64,000 nucleotides of DNA from positions 1,847,501 to 1,911,500 of the forward strand of contig JAIQDT010000225.1 of NCBI GenBank assembly GCA_021521415.1, in the 5' to 3' direction. Made by a program: the position numbers and the translations under genes. The DNA is from Bidens hawaiensis (Eukaryota; Streptophyta; Magnoliopsida; Asterales; Asteraceae). Positions within the stretch are counted from its first letter, which is position 1. Each line of letters opens with the position of its first letter. Under the pieces are notes generated by a model, which was not told where the DNA came from, searched no databases, and saw only the letters and a program-made list of their open reading frames with translations. Below, in pieces: positions 9,950 through 20,987 of the stretch.

Positions 9950-11385
9950 CTTACTCGAGAGATTTATATATCTAAAGTCTACTCGGTCTTCTTCCACTAA
10001 CAAACCTTACTCGGTCAAACTTTTCTCGGAAAATTTTCATTTTGAATATATAAAGTTTGCCCGAATTCCTTTATTTTCAAACCATGCTCGATCAAGTAAT
10101 TAATTTTAAAGTTAAGATATAATGAAGAAAGCTAACCCGAAATACTTGATTTCTTGAGAAATAAATCACAAGGCAAATAATCAAATATAGTTATCAAATA
10201 AACATTCTTACTAAGAATCAATTAAGATCCTCACAAAGATTTCTCAAATTCAAATTAAAACTTATTTAGCTTGAACCCTAATAAGAATTATAATCAATTT
10301 TGTCATACTAACTAACATATTCAATCAACGCATTCATTCAAGTATGCTTGTATACATAGTGTGCTCGAGCACTTATTCAAATGTAAAGTGTGCTCGGACA
10401 ACAATCATATGTAAAGTATACCCTAATAACTTTCATATAGTACAAAGTGTGCTCGAAAAGAGATTCTAGCAGACAGTGTACTCAGAAAGTTAAAGTTTGA
10501 AATTACCAAGTATATTGAAGGAACACGAGTGTACCCGAAATATAAAGTGTGCTTGGAAAACAAAGTTTGCCTGAAAACACTTGTAATTTCAAAGAAATCA
10601 TAAACACACATATCATAGAGCATGCTCGGAATGAAATTAAACACATAAACGTTTAAGTGTGCTATAGTCTAAAATTTCATAGAGCTTGCTCGAAAATCCT
10701 AAGTTAGCACTAAGCTCGCTAGGATAAACACATTCATTCATCAGGTATGCCCTTGCTCGAGGAAACTCAACATATCAAGCCATACCCGAAAAATGACAAA
10801 CTTAAACAGTAACATCTAAGCGTGCCCGGAAAGATTAACAAGTCTTTCCTAACAACATATTCACACAAAGCTTACTCTGTGTACTCACTTAAGTTCACAA
10901 AGTTTGCTTGGAAACACAATCAGCATATAACATGCATAGCTTACTCGAAACTAGCATATAACATGCATAGCTTGCTCGAAACAAGAATTTCTTGTTAAAA
11001 CCCAGCTATAACAACACATAATCATCTCAAGACTTCAAGCATACTCGGGAAAATGAGTGCAACAGTGTGCTCTACCCGGAAAGTGTAAACACTTCAAAGC
11101 ATGCCCGAAAATCATAACGTTAGTCAGAAATGAATAAGCTTATTCGGAAAGGTTGAAAACTATCAAACCTTACCCGAAACAACATATTCACACATAAACA
11201 AGTCAAAAATGACTAAGCATACTCGGAAAGGTTGAAAACTATCAAACCTTACCCAAAACAACATATTCACACATAATCAACTGTTTTGTACTCGGAAAGG
11301 TTAAAAACTATCAAACCATACCCAAAAATACATATTCAAACAGTTTGTGCTCGAGAAGGTTAAAAGCATCAAACCTTACTCGAAC
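9950..11385 (-). repeat. Array of CCGAG/TCGGG motifs upstream of the env-like gene
   Basis: More than 25 copies of a short motif, seen on the plus strand as CTCGG, CTCGA, CCCGA or CCCGG, occur with spacings of about 20-70 bases. Read on the element's strand, many share a core close to YCGRGYAAGGT, as in TTTCGGGTAAGGTTT. Between about 11,130 and 11,385 the motifs sit in degenerate repeats of roughly 60-70 bases (CTCGGAAAGGTT...CTATCAAACCTTACCCGAA). The same core is scattered through the U3 side of every LTR of the family. I see no coding capacity here. Confidence 0.7.
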
Positions 11386-13434
11386 TTACATATTCAGCCT
11401 ATTTTAGGCAAAATGCAACACTTTTTGACTTAAACCACTTGTCAAAGACATTTCTAAGTTATGTATCATTTCAGAACATAGTTTAAGAGCAAATAGTGCA
11501 TTTAGAGATCAAATTTCAGTTTTAATTCATTTCAAATCAATTTCTTTATTAAACTGAAAAGATCTCAGGAATGTGATCATATTGACTAAGTAGCTATCTC
11601 ATTACTTCACTCTCAGCATTATTATGACAACTTAGATAGGTTAACAACAGGTATAAACTTAGCATGATTTTCATTTCTTTGGTGATATGATTAAAGTTCA
11701 ATTTGAGCATAATGCAATAATGGTCAACACTGTGCTATGATGCCTCATATCTCTTCTCAAAGCTTATTTGGCTTTCCCCAGATCACCCCAATTTGACTCC
11801 AACCTCCTGTATTTGGTCAAAAATAGTTTTTTTATTGTATGACAGAACTTATTGTATTTTTAGATTCAAACATATATAGAGGTTGAACGTTGGACTTACA
11901 GTTAGCAACATGCCTTTCATTCAAGATGAGACAGATTTTGCCAACATCTTTGTAGTTCTTGTTGTAACCCTCTTGTTTGATAAAATATTTAAAACACTTA
12001 TAAACTTTTTGTTGATTTATTCATTTTTCCCCTTGTTTTTGATATTTTCTAAAATTTTCATAAAGCATGTTCTATGTCATATTTAAAAATGTTTCATTTT
12101 GGTTGACCAAATAACAACAGGCTCGTGTATGACTGGGTAATCACTTTTCTGCCATATCATTCGGAGAGATCTATCTTGAGACATGCAAAACAACTATGCA
12201 TCTCCACATAAAGATTAGCATATTCATTATGTTTATATCACCTTAGATTTTACACCATCATGGGAAAGCAACCATACATGTTAATGACTATACCAAGGTC
12301 TTTTTAGCCTAATAATTCCATATGATCAACTAAGTAGTCAATGTATAACCATTTCCCAGAAAAATACAGTTTAATATTCAATCACCCCAATATCTCTTCA
12401 TTATCAGGTTAATGGCTATCCTGTTTTGACCAAAAGTGGTCAACAGGACCAACCATACATGTGAATATATGTCCTTTCAAAGTCAGAGCTATTGACATAG
12501 TTTTAAGTGAAGAAATAAGAAACAAGTCATAGTTGCCCCAAATGCATTCAGTTTTCAGGTCAATGGCTATCCTTTGAATCTATAGAGATTTAAAGACCAA
12601 ACATACACTAGTGCATGTCCTTCCAACTGAGCAAATGACATAATTTTCAGCAAAAATAACTACTTGAGACTTTTCCTTTTAAAAAAAATCCTTCTTTTAA
12701 GCTTCTTGAAAGATTGAACTGAATAATCTTATCATATCTCTACACCATTAATCAACTTGCTCATGTTTTGACCAAAATATAGTATTTATTCAAAATTCAT
12801 TATAAATTTCATTGAATCACTTAATTTTAACATAAAACACATTTTGACACAAACAGTTGCATCACACACTCAAATCTTAATCATTCTTAACATCATCAAG
12901 AAAAACAGACTGTACTCTCATTCAATGTCTATCCTATCTTAACAACTTCAGAAGATCAGATTAGGAACATATTCAAGTAACCATAAACATTGATTACTCA
13001 TGACATCACATAAGCATTCAATTTCACCTAAACAGATCAAACTGCTTATCATAACATCTGATCAGTTAACATGATAGTCAAGAATTATAATCAATTTCAA
13101 GCAAAATTGCACAGATAGTTACTTAACCACCTGTCAGTTAACATCAAAACAGTGACATAATCAAAGCATTTTCAATCAACATTTAGTTGAAACATAATCA
13201 ATATGTGTTATCTCTAATAAGATAATCCGTTATCACAGAGAGACACACATAGAAACAGTTAGGTAACATAACATTTAACATACTCAGTAACATATTCAGT
13301 AACATACTCAGTAACATATTCAGTAACATACTCAGCAACATATTCAGCATGTGTGACCTCTGCTAAAATATTCAAGTAGCACATAGAGGTACCCAACTAA
13401 GCACACATCCTTAATCAGATTTCATCAGAGTTGA
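11386..13434. other. Pol-env spacer of the outer element
   Basis: AT-rich, about 2 kb, colinear with 33,323-35,308 in the inner element. Short ORFs are present on both strands, but none resembles a known protein and their similarity between the two copies is explained by common descent. A 12-bp minisatellite lies at 13,276-13,347. No RNA gene is recognised. Confidence 0.6.
13276..13347. repeat. 12-bp minisatellite (six units)
   Basis: Six tandem units alternate between TAACATACTCAG and YAACATATTCAG. A shorter version stands at the equivalent place in the inner element (about 35,200-35,245), so the repeat belongs to the spacer of this family. Confidence 0.85.
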
Positions 13435-13641
13435 TCATCCCAGGGCTTTCAATAGAAAGTTGAATCTGGTTCTATCAAGTGGTTTGGTGAATAAGTCAGC
13501 CAAATTATCACTTGTATCAACTCTTTGCATTTCAATCAGACCTTTTTCACTGCAATCCCTGATGAAGTGATGTCTGATCTCAATGTGCTTAGTCTTAGAA
13601 TGTTGCACAGGATTATTAACAGTAAAATATGCAGCAATATT
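13435..13641 (-). pseudogene. Outer pol, RNase H C-terminal part, separated by the nested element
   Basis: This continues the RNase H reading from 21,906 after removal of the nested copia element: [14 protein letters not shown], then VDTSDNLADLFTKPLDRT, as in copia RNase H C-termini. A stop at 13,435-13,437 ends the ORF. The nested element with its ATATT duplication interrupts the coding sequence at 13,641. Confidence 0.8.
13637..13641. repeat. Target-site duplication ATATT, left copy
   Basis: ATATT directly precedes the LTR start TGTTGGG at 13,642 and is repeated at 21,901-21,905 directly after the LTR end CCAACA. Five bases is the usual duplication length for Ty1/copia integrases. Confidence 0.95.
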
Positions 13642-14555
13642 TGTTGGGTTTTATACAAGGTTATCAAAGTTTCAAGTTAACCATTTTAACATGAAAACGC
13701 AACGGAAGCTTAGATTTTAAAACTTGTTAATGAACATACCATTATGTTAAAACTAGAACCCGAAGCCAAGGATCAAAATTACAAGAACAAGATGCTCACA
13801 AAATGTAAATTATACCTTCTTCTACCTTTAGAAGAACAAGAGGGTTGTTGAAGGGATGGTGGATGAATGACAAGCCTCCAAAGAAGAAGACCTCAAGAGT
13901 GTGATACCCCAAGCTATTTGTGACAACACACCAACTTGTTGCTAGGATTTGAACACTTGAACAAGCTCACAAAGCTCTCCCAAAACTGCCCAAAATGGCC
14001 GTGAGTTTTGGAGAGGAAGAGAGAGATATTTTGAATTCTTTACACACTTGAAATTAACAAAAGAACAAGACACTAATGCATGTATGGTGAATGGAGGATT
14101 AAAAGGAACCCATGACAAGTTACAAAGAGCATCTTGTTTTTGATTGGGTAAAACCACCACCCCCACATGGGTGGCCGGTTTTGTTTTGTTTTTTTTTTTT
14201 TTTTTTTTTTTCCTTTTTTTGGTTTTGTATTTTGTTTTAACCATTTAAAACATCTCCATTCATTTTATAAAACTCATTATTATAAAATGTACATACATTT
14301 ATATAATTATTTAACCAATTAAATAATTAATTTATATAAACAAATTATCCAGATAATTTATTTAAATCCTCAAGTGTGTTTGTTTAGAAAACCAATTTTC
14401 TAAACATGTAGTGTTCGGTATTCGTTTAAATGATCAAATCATTAAAGAATACATTTGGTGTTGTCTAGCTTGTTATTTGGTATGACCCGACTTGGATCAA
14501 ACACAGTTAGCCACATTAGTATAAGTATGTGTCTCGGGTATACGTAATTCCAACA
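13642..14555 (-). repeat. 3' LTR of the nested copia element
   Basis: Starts TGTTGGGTTTTATACAAGG and ends ATACGTAATTCCAACA. Reads as identical to 20,988-21,900 except for one additional G after the second T run near 14,221. Contains a 23-T run near 14,190. Confidence 0.95.
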
Positions 14556-15321
14556 ATCTCCCACTTGCACGAGATACATAGAAAATTAATGCAAGTGGTG
14601 AATACCGCCTAACAACAGTTCACCACCCCTAATGTGTTTGACGAAGTGCCATTCAATAACATCATCCCTTCAAGTCCCTTACTTGATATGGTTTAGGTGA
14701 ATCTATCATTATATCCCTTTGTTACTAGATGTCATGTTGGATCTAAGAGACATAGGCGATCATTCTCTTTACAATTCAACTTTATCAGGCCTTAGACATC
14801 TAAACTCTCAACACATAAGAGGAACAAATTCCATCTTGACTGTATACGCCTCTCACTATCACTTTATACTCCACCTGAGCTCATCCTTATGTACCATCTT
14901 TTACGAATAGCGAAGGGGAGAGTCAAAGTGTAATACTTGGTGAAAATCAAGACCCAGTATACATCTCAGGTCTAAGGATAATATGAAATTCTCCTTTACT
15001 CAAAATTACTAATGATCAGGTCCATTGACTCCATGTAGTAATATTGAGAGCGGGTCAGTCCAATATTCGTATCCCACAAATATCTATGAACCTTGGCAGC
15101 AAACCTATGCTCCATATTCATTCCTTATGAATATCCACCAATCCTAGTTCATAATAGTCTTGCTTCATATTTGTTCCCACAAATGTGATCGACTACGGAC
15201 TTTTAGAATAAGATAACTTATTCATGGATTAAACATGCAAAATTAGAATTTAACTCAAGATTCCATAATCATATAAAAGAGTTAAATTACAAAAGTCTTT
15301 TAAACGTAAATACAAAATAGA
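14556..15321 (-). other. 3' untranslated region and polypurine tract of the nested copia element
   Basis: The minus strand has GTGCAAGTGGGAGATT directly before the LTR, a polypurine tract. The remaining about 750 bases up to the stop codon of the polyprotein contain no convincing ORF or RNA. Confidence 0.75.
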
Positions 15322-18300
15322 TCAAATCCAATTACTAGAATATCGAAGTCCTAAGCCACTCGTATGACGCTCATGTTTCGGTCTTTCTAGGAGCTTCGTG
15401 AATGGATCCGCAAGATTTTGATCAGTTCCAACTTTGCGAATACATATCTTTCCTTTTTCAACTTCATCCCTTATGTAGTTGAATCTCCGCTCTATGTGCC
15501 TTGTCTTTTGGTGCGAACGAGGTTCCTTGATTTGTGCAATCGCACCCTCGTTGTCACAAAAGATTTCTAGGGGGTCTTGAATGGTAGAGACCACCCCCAG
15601 ATCAGTAATGAATTTCTTCAACCATGCAGCTTCCTGAGCTGCCAATGAAGCGGCGATGTATTCTGATTCTGTAGTGGACAATGCTACCACTTCCTGTTTT
15701 GAGCTCTTCCAAGAGACAGCTCCTCCATTAAGAGTGAACACATACCCGGATTGTGATCGAGAATCATCTCGATCAGTTTGGAAGCTCGCATCCGTGTAAC
15801 CTTTTATAGCGAGTTCCTCCTCACCAGATCCATATATCAGAAACATATCCTTAGTTCTCCTAAGGTATTTCAATATGTTCTTAACAGCCATCCAATGACT
15901 GTTTCCTGGATTCTGTTGGTATCTGCTTGTCATGCTCAAAGCGCATGACACATCCGGTCTAGTACATATCATCGCATACATGATGGATCCTATAGCAGAA
16001 GCATATGGGATTTGTTTCATCATCTCTTGCTCACCCTTTGAGCTTGGACATTGAGCTGAACTCAATATGGTCCCTCTTTGAATAGGTACAAAACCTTTCT
16101 TGGAGTTTTCCATCTTGAACCTTTTCAAGATCTTATCAATGTATGTACTTTGGTTCAAACCTATCAAGCGCCTTGACCTATCCCTATAGATCTTTATTCC
16201 CAAAATATAGGCAGCTTCACCAAGATCCTTGATGGAAAATCTACTTCCAAGCCAAGCCTTAACGCTTTCCATGGTTGGAATGTCATTTCCAAATAGTAGA
16301 ATGTCATCGACATACAATACTAAGAAGGTAATTATACTCCCACTAGCTTTCTTATACACACAAGCCTCATCAGCGTTTTTGATGAACCCAAAACTTTTGA
16401 TTTCTTCATCAAAACGATGATTCCAAGTTCTAGATGCTTGTTTCAATCCATAGATTGATTTCTTTAACTTGCATACTTTATTAGGATGTTTTGGATCGAC
16501 AAAACCTTCAGGCTGAACCATATAGACATCTTCCTCAAGATATCCATTTAAGAAAGCGGTCTTGACATCCATTTGCCAAATTTCATAATCATAATGTGCA
16601 GCTATGGCAAATAATATCCTAATGGACTTTAGCATTGCCACAGGCGAAAAAGTTTCATCATAATCAACCCCTTGAGTTTGAGTGAAACCCTTAGCTACAA
16701 GTCTTGCTTTATAAGTATCCAAGTTTCCATGCATATCAGTTTTTCTTTTGAAAACCCACTTACTTCCAACAGCTTTGGAGTTGAGTGGTGGTTCAACCAA
16801 TTCCCAAACTTGGTTGTCATACATGGATTGCATCTCAACGTTCATGGCTTCAAGCCACTTGTCGCAATCATTCATGGACATTGCATCACGGTATGTGGTT
16901 GGTTCATCCGAATCTACCACGTAGCAACCTTCTACAAAAAATCCATATCTTTCAGGTGGATTGCTAACTCTACCAGATCTGCGAACGTTTTGTGTGTTTT
17001 GATCAACCACTTGATTACTTTCAACAACCTCTTGTTGAGTGCTAGTATCAACCAATTGTGTATCATCTTGTGGTTCTTGATCCTCATCAAGTTTCACTGT
17101 TCTACTATTAGTTCCTTCCTTAAGGAACTTAGTTTCCAAGAACTTACCCTTTCGAGCAATAATAACATTTTGCTCACTAGGATCGTAAAAGTAATATCCT
17201 AAATCATCTTTAGGATAACCTATAAAGATACACTTAGTGGATCGGACTTCTAATTTGTTTGGGGTGTATTGCTTTACATAAGCTTCACAACCCCAAACTC
17301 TTAAGAATGATAGCGATGGAGCCTTTCCATGCCATATTTCAAAAGGTGTCTTCTCCACTTTCTTGGTTGGAGCCATATTCAATATGCGAACAGCGGAAAG
17401 TAAAGCATAGCCCCAAAATGATAGAGGTAAAGTGCTTCTAGCCATCATCGATCGAACCATATCTAATAGGGTACGATTTCTCCTTTCAGACACACCATTA
17501 TGTTGTGGTGTTCCAGGTGGAGTAAGTTGTGAAATAATTCCACAATTCTTAAGATGATCTTGAAAAACACCACTTAGGTATTCACCTCCTCTATCACTAC
17601 GAAGTACTTTGATTGTGGTCTTGAGTTGTCTTTCTACTTCAGTTTTGAAGTCTTTGAACATTTCAAAAGCTTCATCTTTGTGTTTCAATAAGTACACATA
17701 ACCATATCGACTATAATCGTCAATAAAGGTAATGAAGTATCTTTCACCATTCCTAGTCATTGGTCTAAAAGGACCACATACATCCGAATGTATGATACCC
17801 AATAATTCTTTTGACCTTTCAAAAGTTTTATTAAAGGGTTGCTTTGTCATTTTGCCTTGTAAACAAGATTCACATACATCAAATGAATCATACTCATTTG
17901 TTTCTAGAATACCACTCTTGCGAAGAGTTTGCATGCGATTCTTGCTTATATGTCCAAGGCGACAATGCCAAAGATAGGAATCACCCAAGTCCTTCTTGAG
18001 TTTCTTGGTGCTGACATTGTACATTGAACTACTATGTGACATACCACTTTGATCTATTTCATATATACCATTCATGGGTATAGCTTTAAAATAAAACATG
18101 CCATTCATCAAAACATGAATATCATAATCTATAAATTTAAGATCAAAGCCACATTGTTTTAAAAGGGACACGGAAATAATGTTTCTCCTTAACTTAGGAG
18201 CATACAAAACATTCTTCAAAATTACTTCCAAACCACTTGGAAGCTTTAACAAGTAGTCTCCTTGGGCTTGGACTTCAACTCTTGCTCCATTGCCCATAAA

Positions 18301-19332
18301 GAGACTAATGTCCCCTTTGTTGAGTTGTTTACTTCTTTTGAACCCCTGCAACAAATTGCAAATGTGAGTTCCACATCCGGTATCAAGTACCCATGTATTT
18401 GAAGAAATAACATTTAGTTCAATATGTATAGTAAAGATAATACCTGAGGTATGCCCCGCATCCCTCTTATCTTTTAACGCATTGAGATAGGTCGGACAAT
18501 TCCTTTTCCAATGACCTATCTCTCCACACTCAAAGCATGGATCTTGCGCCGCAACCTTTTGCTTCTTTTCCTTCGGTTTGGTGGGCGTGATGGCTTTCCT
18601 CTTTCCCTTTCTTTGGACGTGGCCCTTGCCCTTAGCAACACTTGCTTTGGGGTTGGAGTTATGTCCCCTTTTTCCTTCATTGATTGTTAGAACGGGTAAA
18701 ACCTTTTTACCCATTCCCGCTTCGGCCGTTCTTAGCATTGCGTGAAGCTCACCAATGCTTTTGTCCCATCCATTCATGTTATAATTCATGACAAAGGTTT
18801 CAAACCTTTTGGTCAAAGAGTTGAGGATCAAATCCGTAGCCAACTCATTAGATACGGGACAATTCAACCTACGAAGCTTTTCGATGTAGCTTTTCATCTT
18901 TAGGACATAAGATGAGACGCTTTGGGTTTCCTCCATACGACATGCATGAAACGCTCGAACCGTTTCGAAACGTTCCGCTCTAGCTTGTTGAAGGAACATT
19001 TCCTTCAATTGAGTTATCATGTCGTATGCCCCATGATGCTCGAAATCCTTTTGGATTTCGGGAATCATAGTCCCTAACATGAGGCAAGAGGCTTGCACCG
19101 AATCTTTGGTGTACTTGACCCAATCGTTATAAGCCTCCTCATTTTCCACGTCAGGCTCGTCGGGAATGGGATCGTCTAAGACATATGATATCTCTTCTTG
19201 CTTGAGAACTATTCTCAAGTTGCGATACCAATCCATAAAGTTATTATGGTTTAGACGATCCTTTTCAAGGATGGTTCTTAAGGATAGGTTACGGGTGTTA
19301 TGGGTAGAGGTGTTTGCATTGTTAGCGGCCAT
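15322..19332 (-). CDS. Ty1/copia gag-pol polyprotein, intact (1,336 aa)
   Basis: A single uninterrupted ORF encodes all functions for reverse transcription and integration. Gag (residues about 1-260, UBN2-like) is followed by a CCHC knuckle CFECGEIGHWKRNC at 266-279. The aspartic protease has VLDTGCGTHICN with DTG at 317-319. The integrase zinc site is H456/H461 and C487/C490, and the catalytic residues are D517 (IHSDVCGPF), D580 (RSDRGGEY) and E616 (HNGVSERRNR). Reverse transcriptase spans about 830-1,070, with YVDD at 1,007-1,010. RNase H starts at GYTDASF (D1181) and continues through TESEYIAA (E1224) and IFCDNEGA. Order and length are normal for Ty1/copia. The start is the first Met of the open frame and opens with MAANNANTS. 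No lesion is visible. Expression would come from the LTR at 20,988. Confidence 0.95.
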   Translation of the reverse strand: MAANNANTSTHNTRNLSLRTILEKDRLNHNNFMDWYRNLRIVLKQEEISYVLDDPIPDEPDVENEEAYNDWVKYTKDSVQASCLMLGTMIPEIQKDFEHHGAYDMITQLKEMFLQQARAERFETVRAFHACRMEETQSVSSYVLKMKSYIEKLRRLNCPVSNELATDLILNSLTKRFETFVMNYNMNGWDKSIGELHAMLRTAEAGMGKKVLPVLTINEGKRGHNSNPKASVAKGKGHVQRKGKRKAITPTKPKEKKQKVAAQDPCFECGEIGHWKRNCPTYLNALKDKRDAGHTSGIIFTIHIELNVISSNTWVLDTGCGTHICNLLQGFKRSKQLNKGDISLFMGNGARVEVQAQGDYLLKLPSGLEVILKNVLYAPKLRRNIISVSLLKQCGFDLKFIDYDIHVLMNGMFYFKAIPMNGIYEIDQSGMSHSSSMYNVSTKKLKKDLGDSYLWHCRLGHISKNRMQTLRKSGILETNEYDSFDVCESCLQGKMTKQPFNKTFERSKELLGIIHSDVCGPFRPMTRNGERYFITFIDDYSRYGYVYLLKHKDEAFEMFKDFKTEVERQLKTTIKVLRSDRGGEYLSGVFQDHLKNCGIISQLTPPGTPQHNGVSERRNRTLLDMVRSMMARSTLPLSFWGYALLSAVRILNMAPTKKVEKTPFEIWHGKAPSLSFLRVWGCEAYVKQYTPNKLEVRSTKCIFIGYPKDDLGYYFYDPSEQNVIIARKGKFLETKFLKEGTNSRTVKLDEDQEPQDDTQLVDTSTQQEVVESNQVVDQNTQNVRRSGRVSNPPERYGFFVEGCYVVDSDEPTTYRDAMSMNDCDKWLEAMNVEMQSMYDNQVWELVEPPLNSKAVGSKWVFKRKTDMHGNLDTYKARLVAKGFTQTQGVDYDETFSPVAMLKSIRILFAIAAHYDYEIWQMDVKTAFLNGYLEEDVYMVQPEGFVDPKHPNKVCKLKKSIYGLKQASRTWNHRFDEEIKSFGFIKNADEACVYKKASGSIITFLVLYVDDILLFGNDIPTMESVKAWLGSRFSIKDLGEAAYILGIKIYRDRSRRLIGLNQSTYIDKILKRFKMENSKKGFVPIQRGTILSSAQCPSSKGEQEMMKQIPYASAIGSIMYAMICTRPDVSCALSMTSRYQQNPGNSHWMAVKNILKYLRRTKDMFLIYGSGEEELAIKGYTDASFQTDRDDSRSQSGYVFTLNGGAVSWKSSKQEVVALSTTESEYIAASLAAQEAAWLKKFITDLGVVSTIQDPLEIFCDNEGAIAQIKEPRSHQKTRHIERRFNYIRDEVEKGKICIRKVGTDQNLADPFTKLLERPKHERHTSGLGLRYSSNWI

Positions 19333-19449
19333 CTACAAAATTTAACAAAGTTCTATTTAGTATTATAATTAATTTAATTATTAATACCCTTTTATTCCAG
19401 ATTTTAAAATAATAATTAAATTCTAGAATCCAACGATAAATCAAATTTC

Positions 19450-19759
19450 GGTTAGGTGACCTTTATCCCGTTATTTGATTTAACAAGGTAGTCAACCTTG
19501 ACAATTGCAACCCTTTGCAACTTCTAGAGGTATGGGACCATTCGAAATCCTTATTTCGTGTTGGCATGTTTATCCCATCAACACCATTGGATCCCATGCT
19601 TAGGTGACCTTTATCACATGGTTTCCAATTCAAGTCGTCCTACTTGTATAAACATGTAAGATTAACATACAAGTGGTTAGGTGACCTTTATCCCACAAAT
19701 ATGTTAATATTACCCTAAGTATATTAGTTTGCTCAAAATGGTTAGGTGACCTTTATCCC
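19450..19759. repeat. Four dispersed copies of a TTAGGTGACCTTTATC motif in the copia leader
   Basis: Near-identical 20-mers start at 19,450, 19,599, 19,675 and 19,740 (GGTTAGGTGACCTTTATCCC and variants), each containing the palindrome GGTGACC/GGTCACC. They lie just upstream of the gag start on the element's strand, inside the untranslated leader. Spacing is irregular (about 65-150 bases), so this is not a simple tandem array. A role in packaging or dimerisation is possible but unproven. Confidence 0.8.
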
Positions 19760-20970
19760 ATTTAAAGTTCCCTAATACGTTAAGTGTCATACAAAAGGAT
19801 GGTGTTAGACTTGTTTCTTTGGTAATTATGAAAAAGGGATTTTAAATTTTCAAATATTCTAGTTGAAAAACATTATGCCATATCCTAACATGCATTTAGA
19901 AATATGGCGATTTTGAAAACCAATTTTCAAGGTTCTAGTTATAATAAAACCAATTTTATTATAGGTGAGTGATCGCTTAGTTTTAATAAACCCATTTAAT
20001 TAAACTAATTGACGCGATATTACCAAAAATATATTAGAACCCGTTTTATGCTTGTTGTCGTTCCTATGTGACGGTTTGGATATCCTAATATCTATCAACC
20101 ACACATTACATTAAGTAAAACAAACAACCAAGCATACACATGCAAAATATAGTCATAACCGAAAACCGCTAAATTTGGCCATACTTGTTAGCCGAAACAA
20201 GTATAGGTCATAAGTCACACCTAAGGGACAAAACATGACACAAGGATGGAATGTTGACTCCCACTTGATCTTGCATCCAAATGCTTCAAGTATCCTTTCC
20301 AAGTTGTTGTGTTCTTGTTGGGCTTGTTAATGGGCTCCAAACTTCCAAAAGTCTTCTTGGGCCCAAGAGTGAAATTTATGGGCCTAATGGGCTTGAATCC
20401 CATGATGGGCCGGTGAGGCCCAACAAGCCCAAAATTTCGGTCCAAGGCCCAAATCCACCAATTCTTGCATCTTCAATTTTTTTTTACAACATGTATCCTA
20501 ATACATATTTTTCTAAAATGAAGAAAATGCAACTAATCTACTTATTACATACCATTTATGAACAAATAAATTACACAAGCCTAAAATTATGAATTATTAC
20601 AACCATATTGAATAATAAACATAATCAACATACACAAAACAACAATCAACACATCCAAGGTCTAGGTTTCGGTTATGACACATCCAAACATACCAAATGT
20701 TCTAAGCATGCAACCTAAGCAACCAATGCCCAAAATATCACAAAGACAAAAGGTGCCCCCCCCAAGAGGCTACGGCCACCCCCCCCCCCCCAAATTTTAC
20801 AATTTTGATATTTCAACATCCAAATGTTAAATGGTTTCCTAAGATCTTTCCATGCATGTCAAGATCTTACAAAACCATGAGGGGTAAAATCCACCAAATT
20901 TTCGGACCCCTTTTTCACCCATGAAAAAACCCGAAATTTAGGAACATGTAAGGAGCATAAGTCCTTGTAA
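19760..20970 (-). other. 5' untranslated leader of the nested copia element
   Basis: About 1.6 kb lie between the PBS and the gag start (19,333-20,970 including the repeats). It contains a cluster of TGGGCY motifs at 20,319-20,451 and two C homopolymer runs near 20,757 and 20,780. I see no ORF that resembles a protein. Confidence 0.7.
20319..20451. promoter_or_regulatory. Cluster of TGGGCY/RGCCCA motifs (site II-like)
   Basis: About ten TGGGCC, TGGGCT, GGCCCA or AGCCCA hexamers occur in 133 bases, at 20,319, 20,331, 20,358, 20,360, 20,379, 20,388, 20,406, 20,417, 20,426 and 20,446. TGGGCY is the site II element bound by TCP-class factors in plant promoters of dividing-cell genes. The cluster is downstream of the 5' LTR in the leader, so it could act as an internal enhancer. 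The function is inferred from motif density only. Confidence 0.5.
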
Positions 20971-20986
20971 CCGGCTCTTGATGCCA
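20971..20986 (-). other. Primer binding site of the nested copia element
   Basis: The minus strand reads TGGCATCAAGAGCCGG one base from the LTR end. It resembles the tRNA-iMet complement TGGTATCAGAGC with one inserted base and one change, a form I regard as plausible for copia elements. Confidence 0.65.
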
Positions 20987-20987
20987 T

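Noticed and set aside
11883..12086. Plus-strand ORF of 67 codons, also present at 33,805-34,029
   Set aside because: It lies in the pol-env spacer on the strand opposite to the element. Similarity between copies is explained by common descent, and the sequence is low-complexity hydrophobic with no recognisable domain.
13276..13347. 12-bp repeat considered as a CRISPR-like or regulatory array
   Set aside because: Units are directly tandem without spacers and sit in a eukaryotic retroelement spacer; an ordinary minisatellite explains it.
14192..14213. Long T run near 14,190 (and 21,535) as a poly(A) tail of a retroposed gene
   Set aside because: It is inside both LTRs of the copia element at the same position, so it is part of the LTR.
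20755..20792. C homopolymer runs as a possible G-quadruplex or repeat element
   Set aside because: Two short runs in an untranslated leader without regular spacing; too little structure to support a call.
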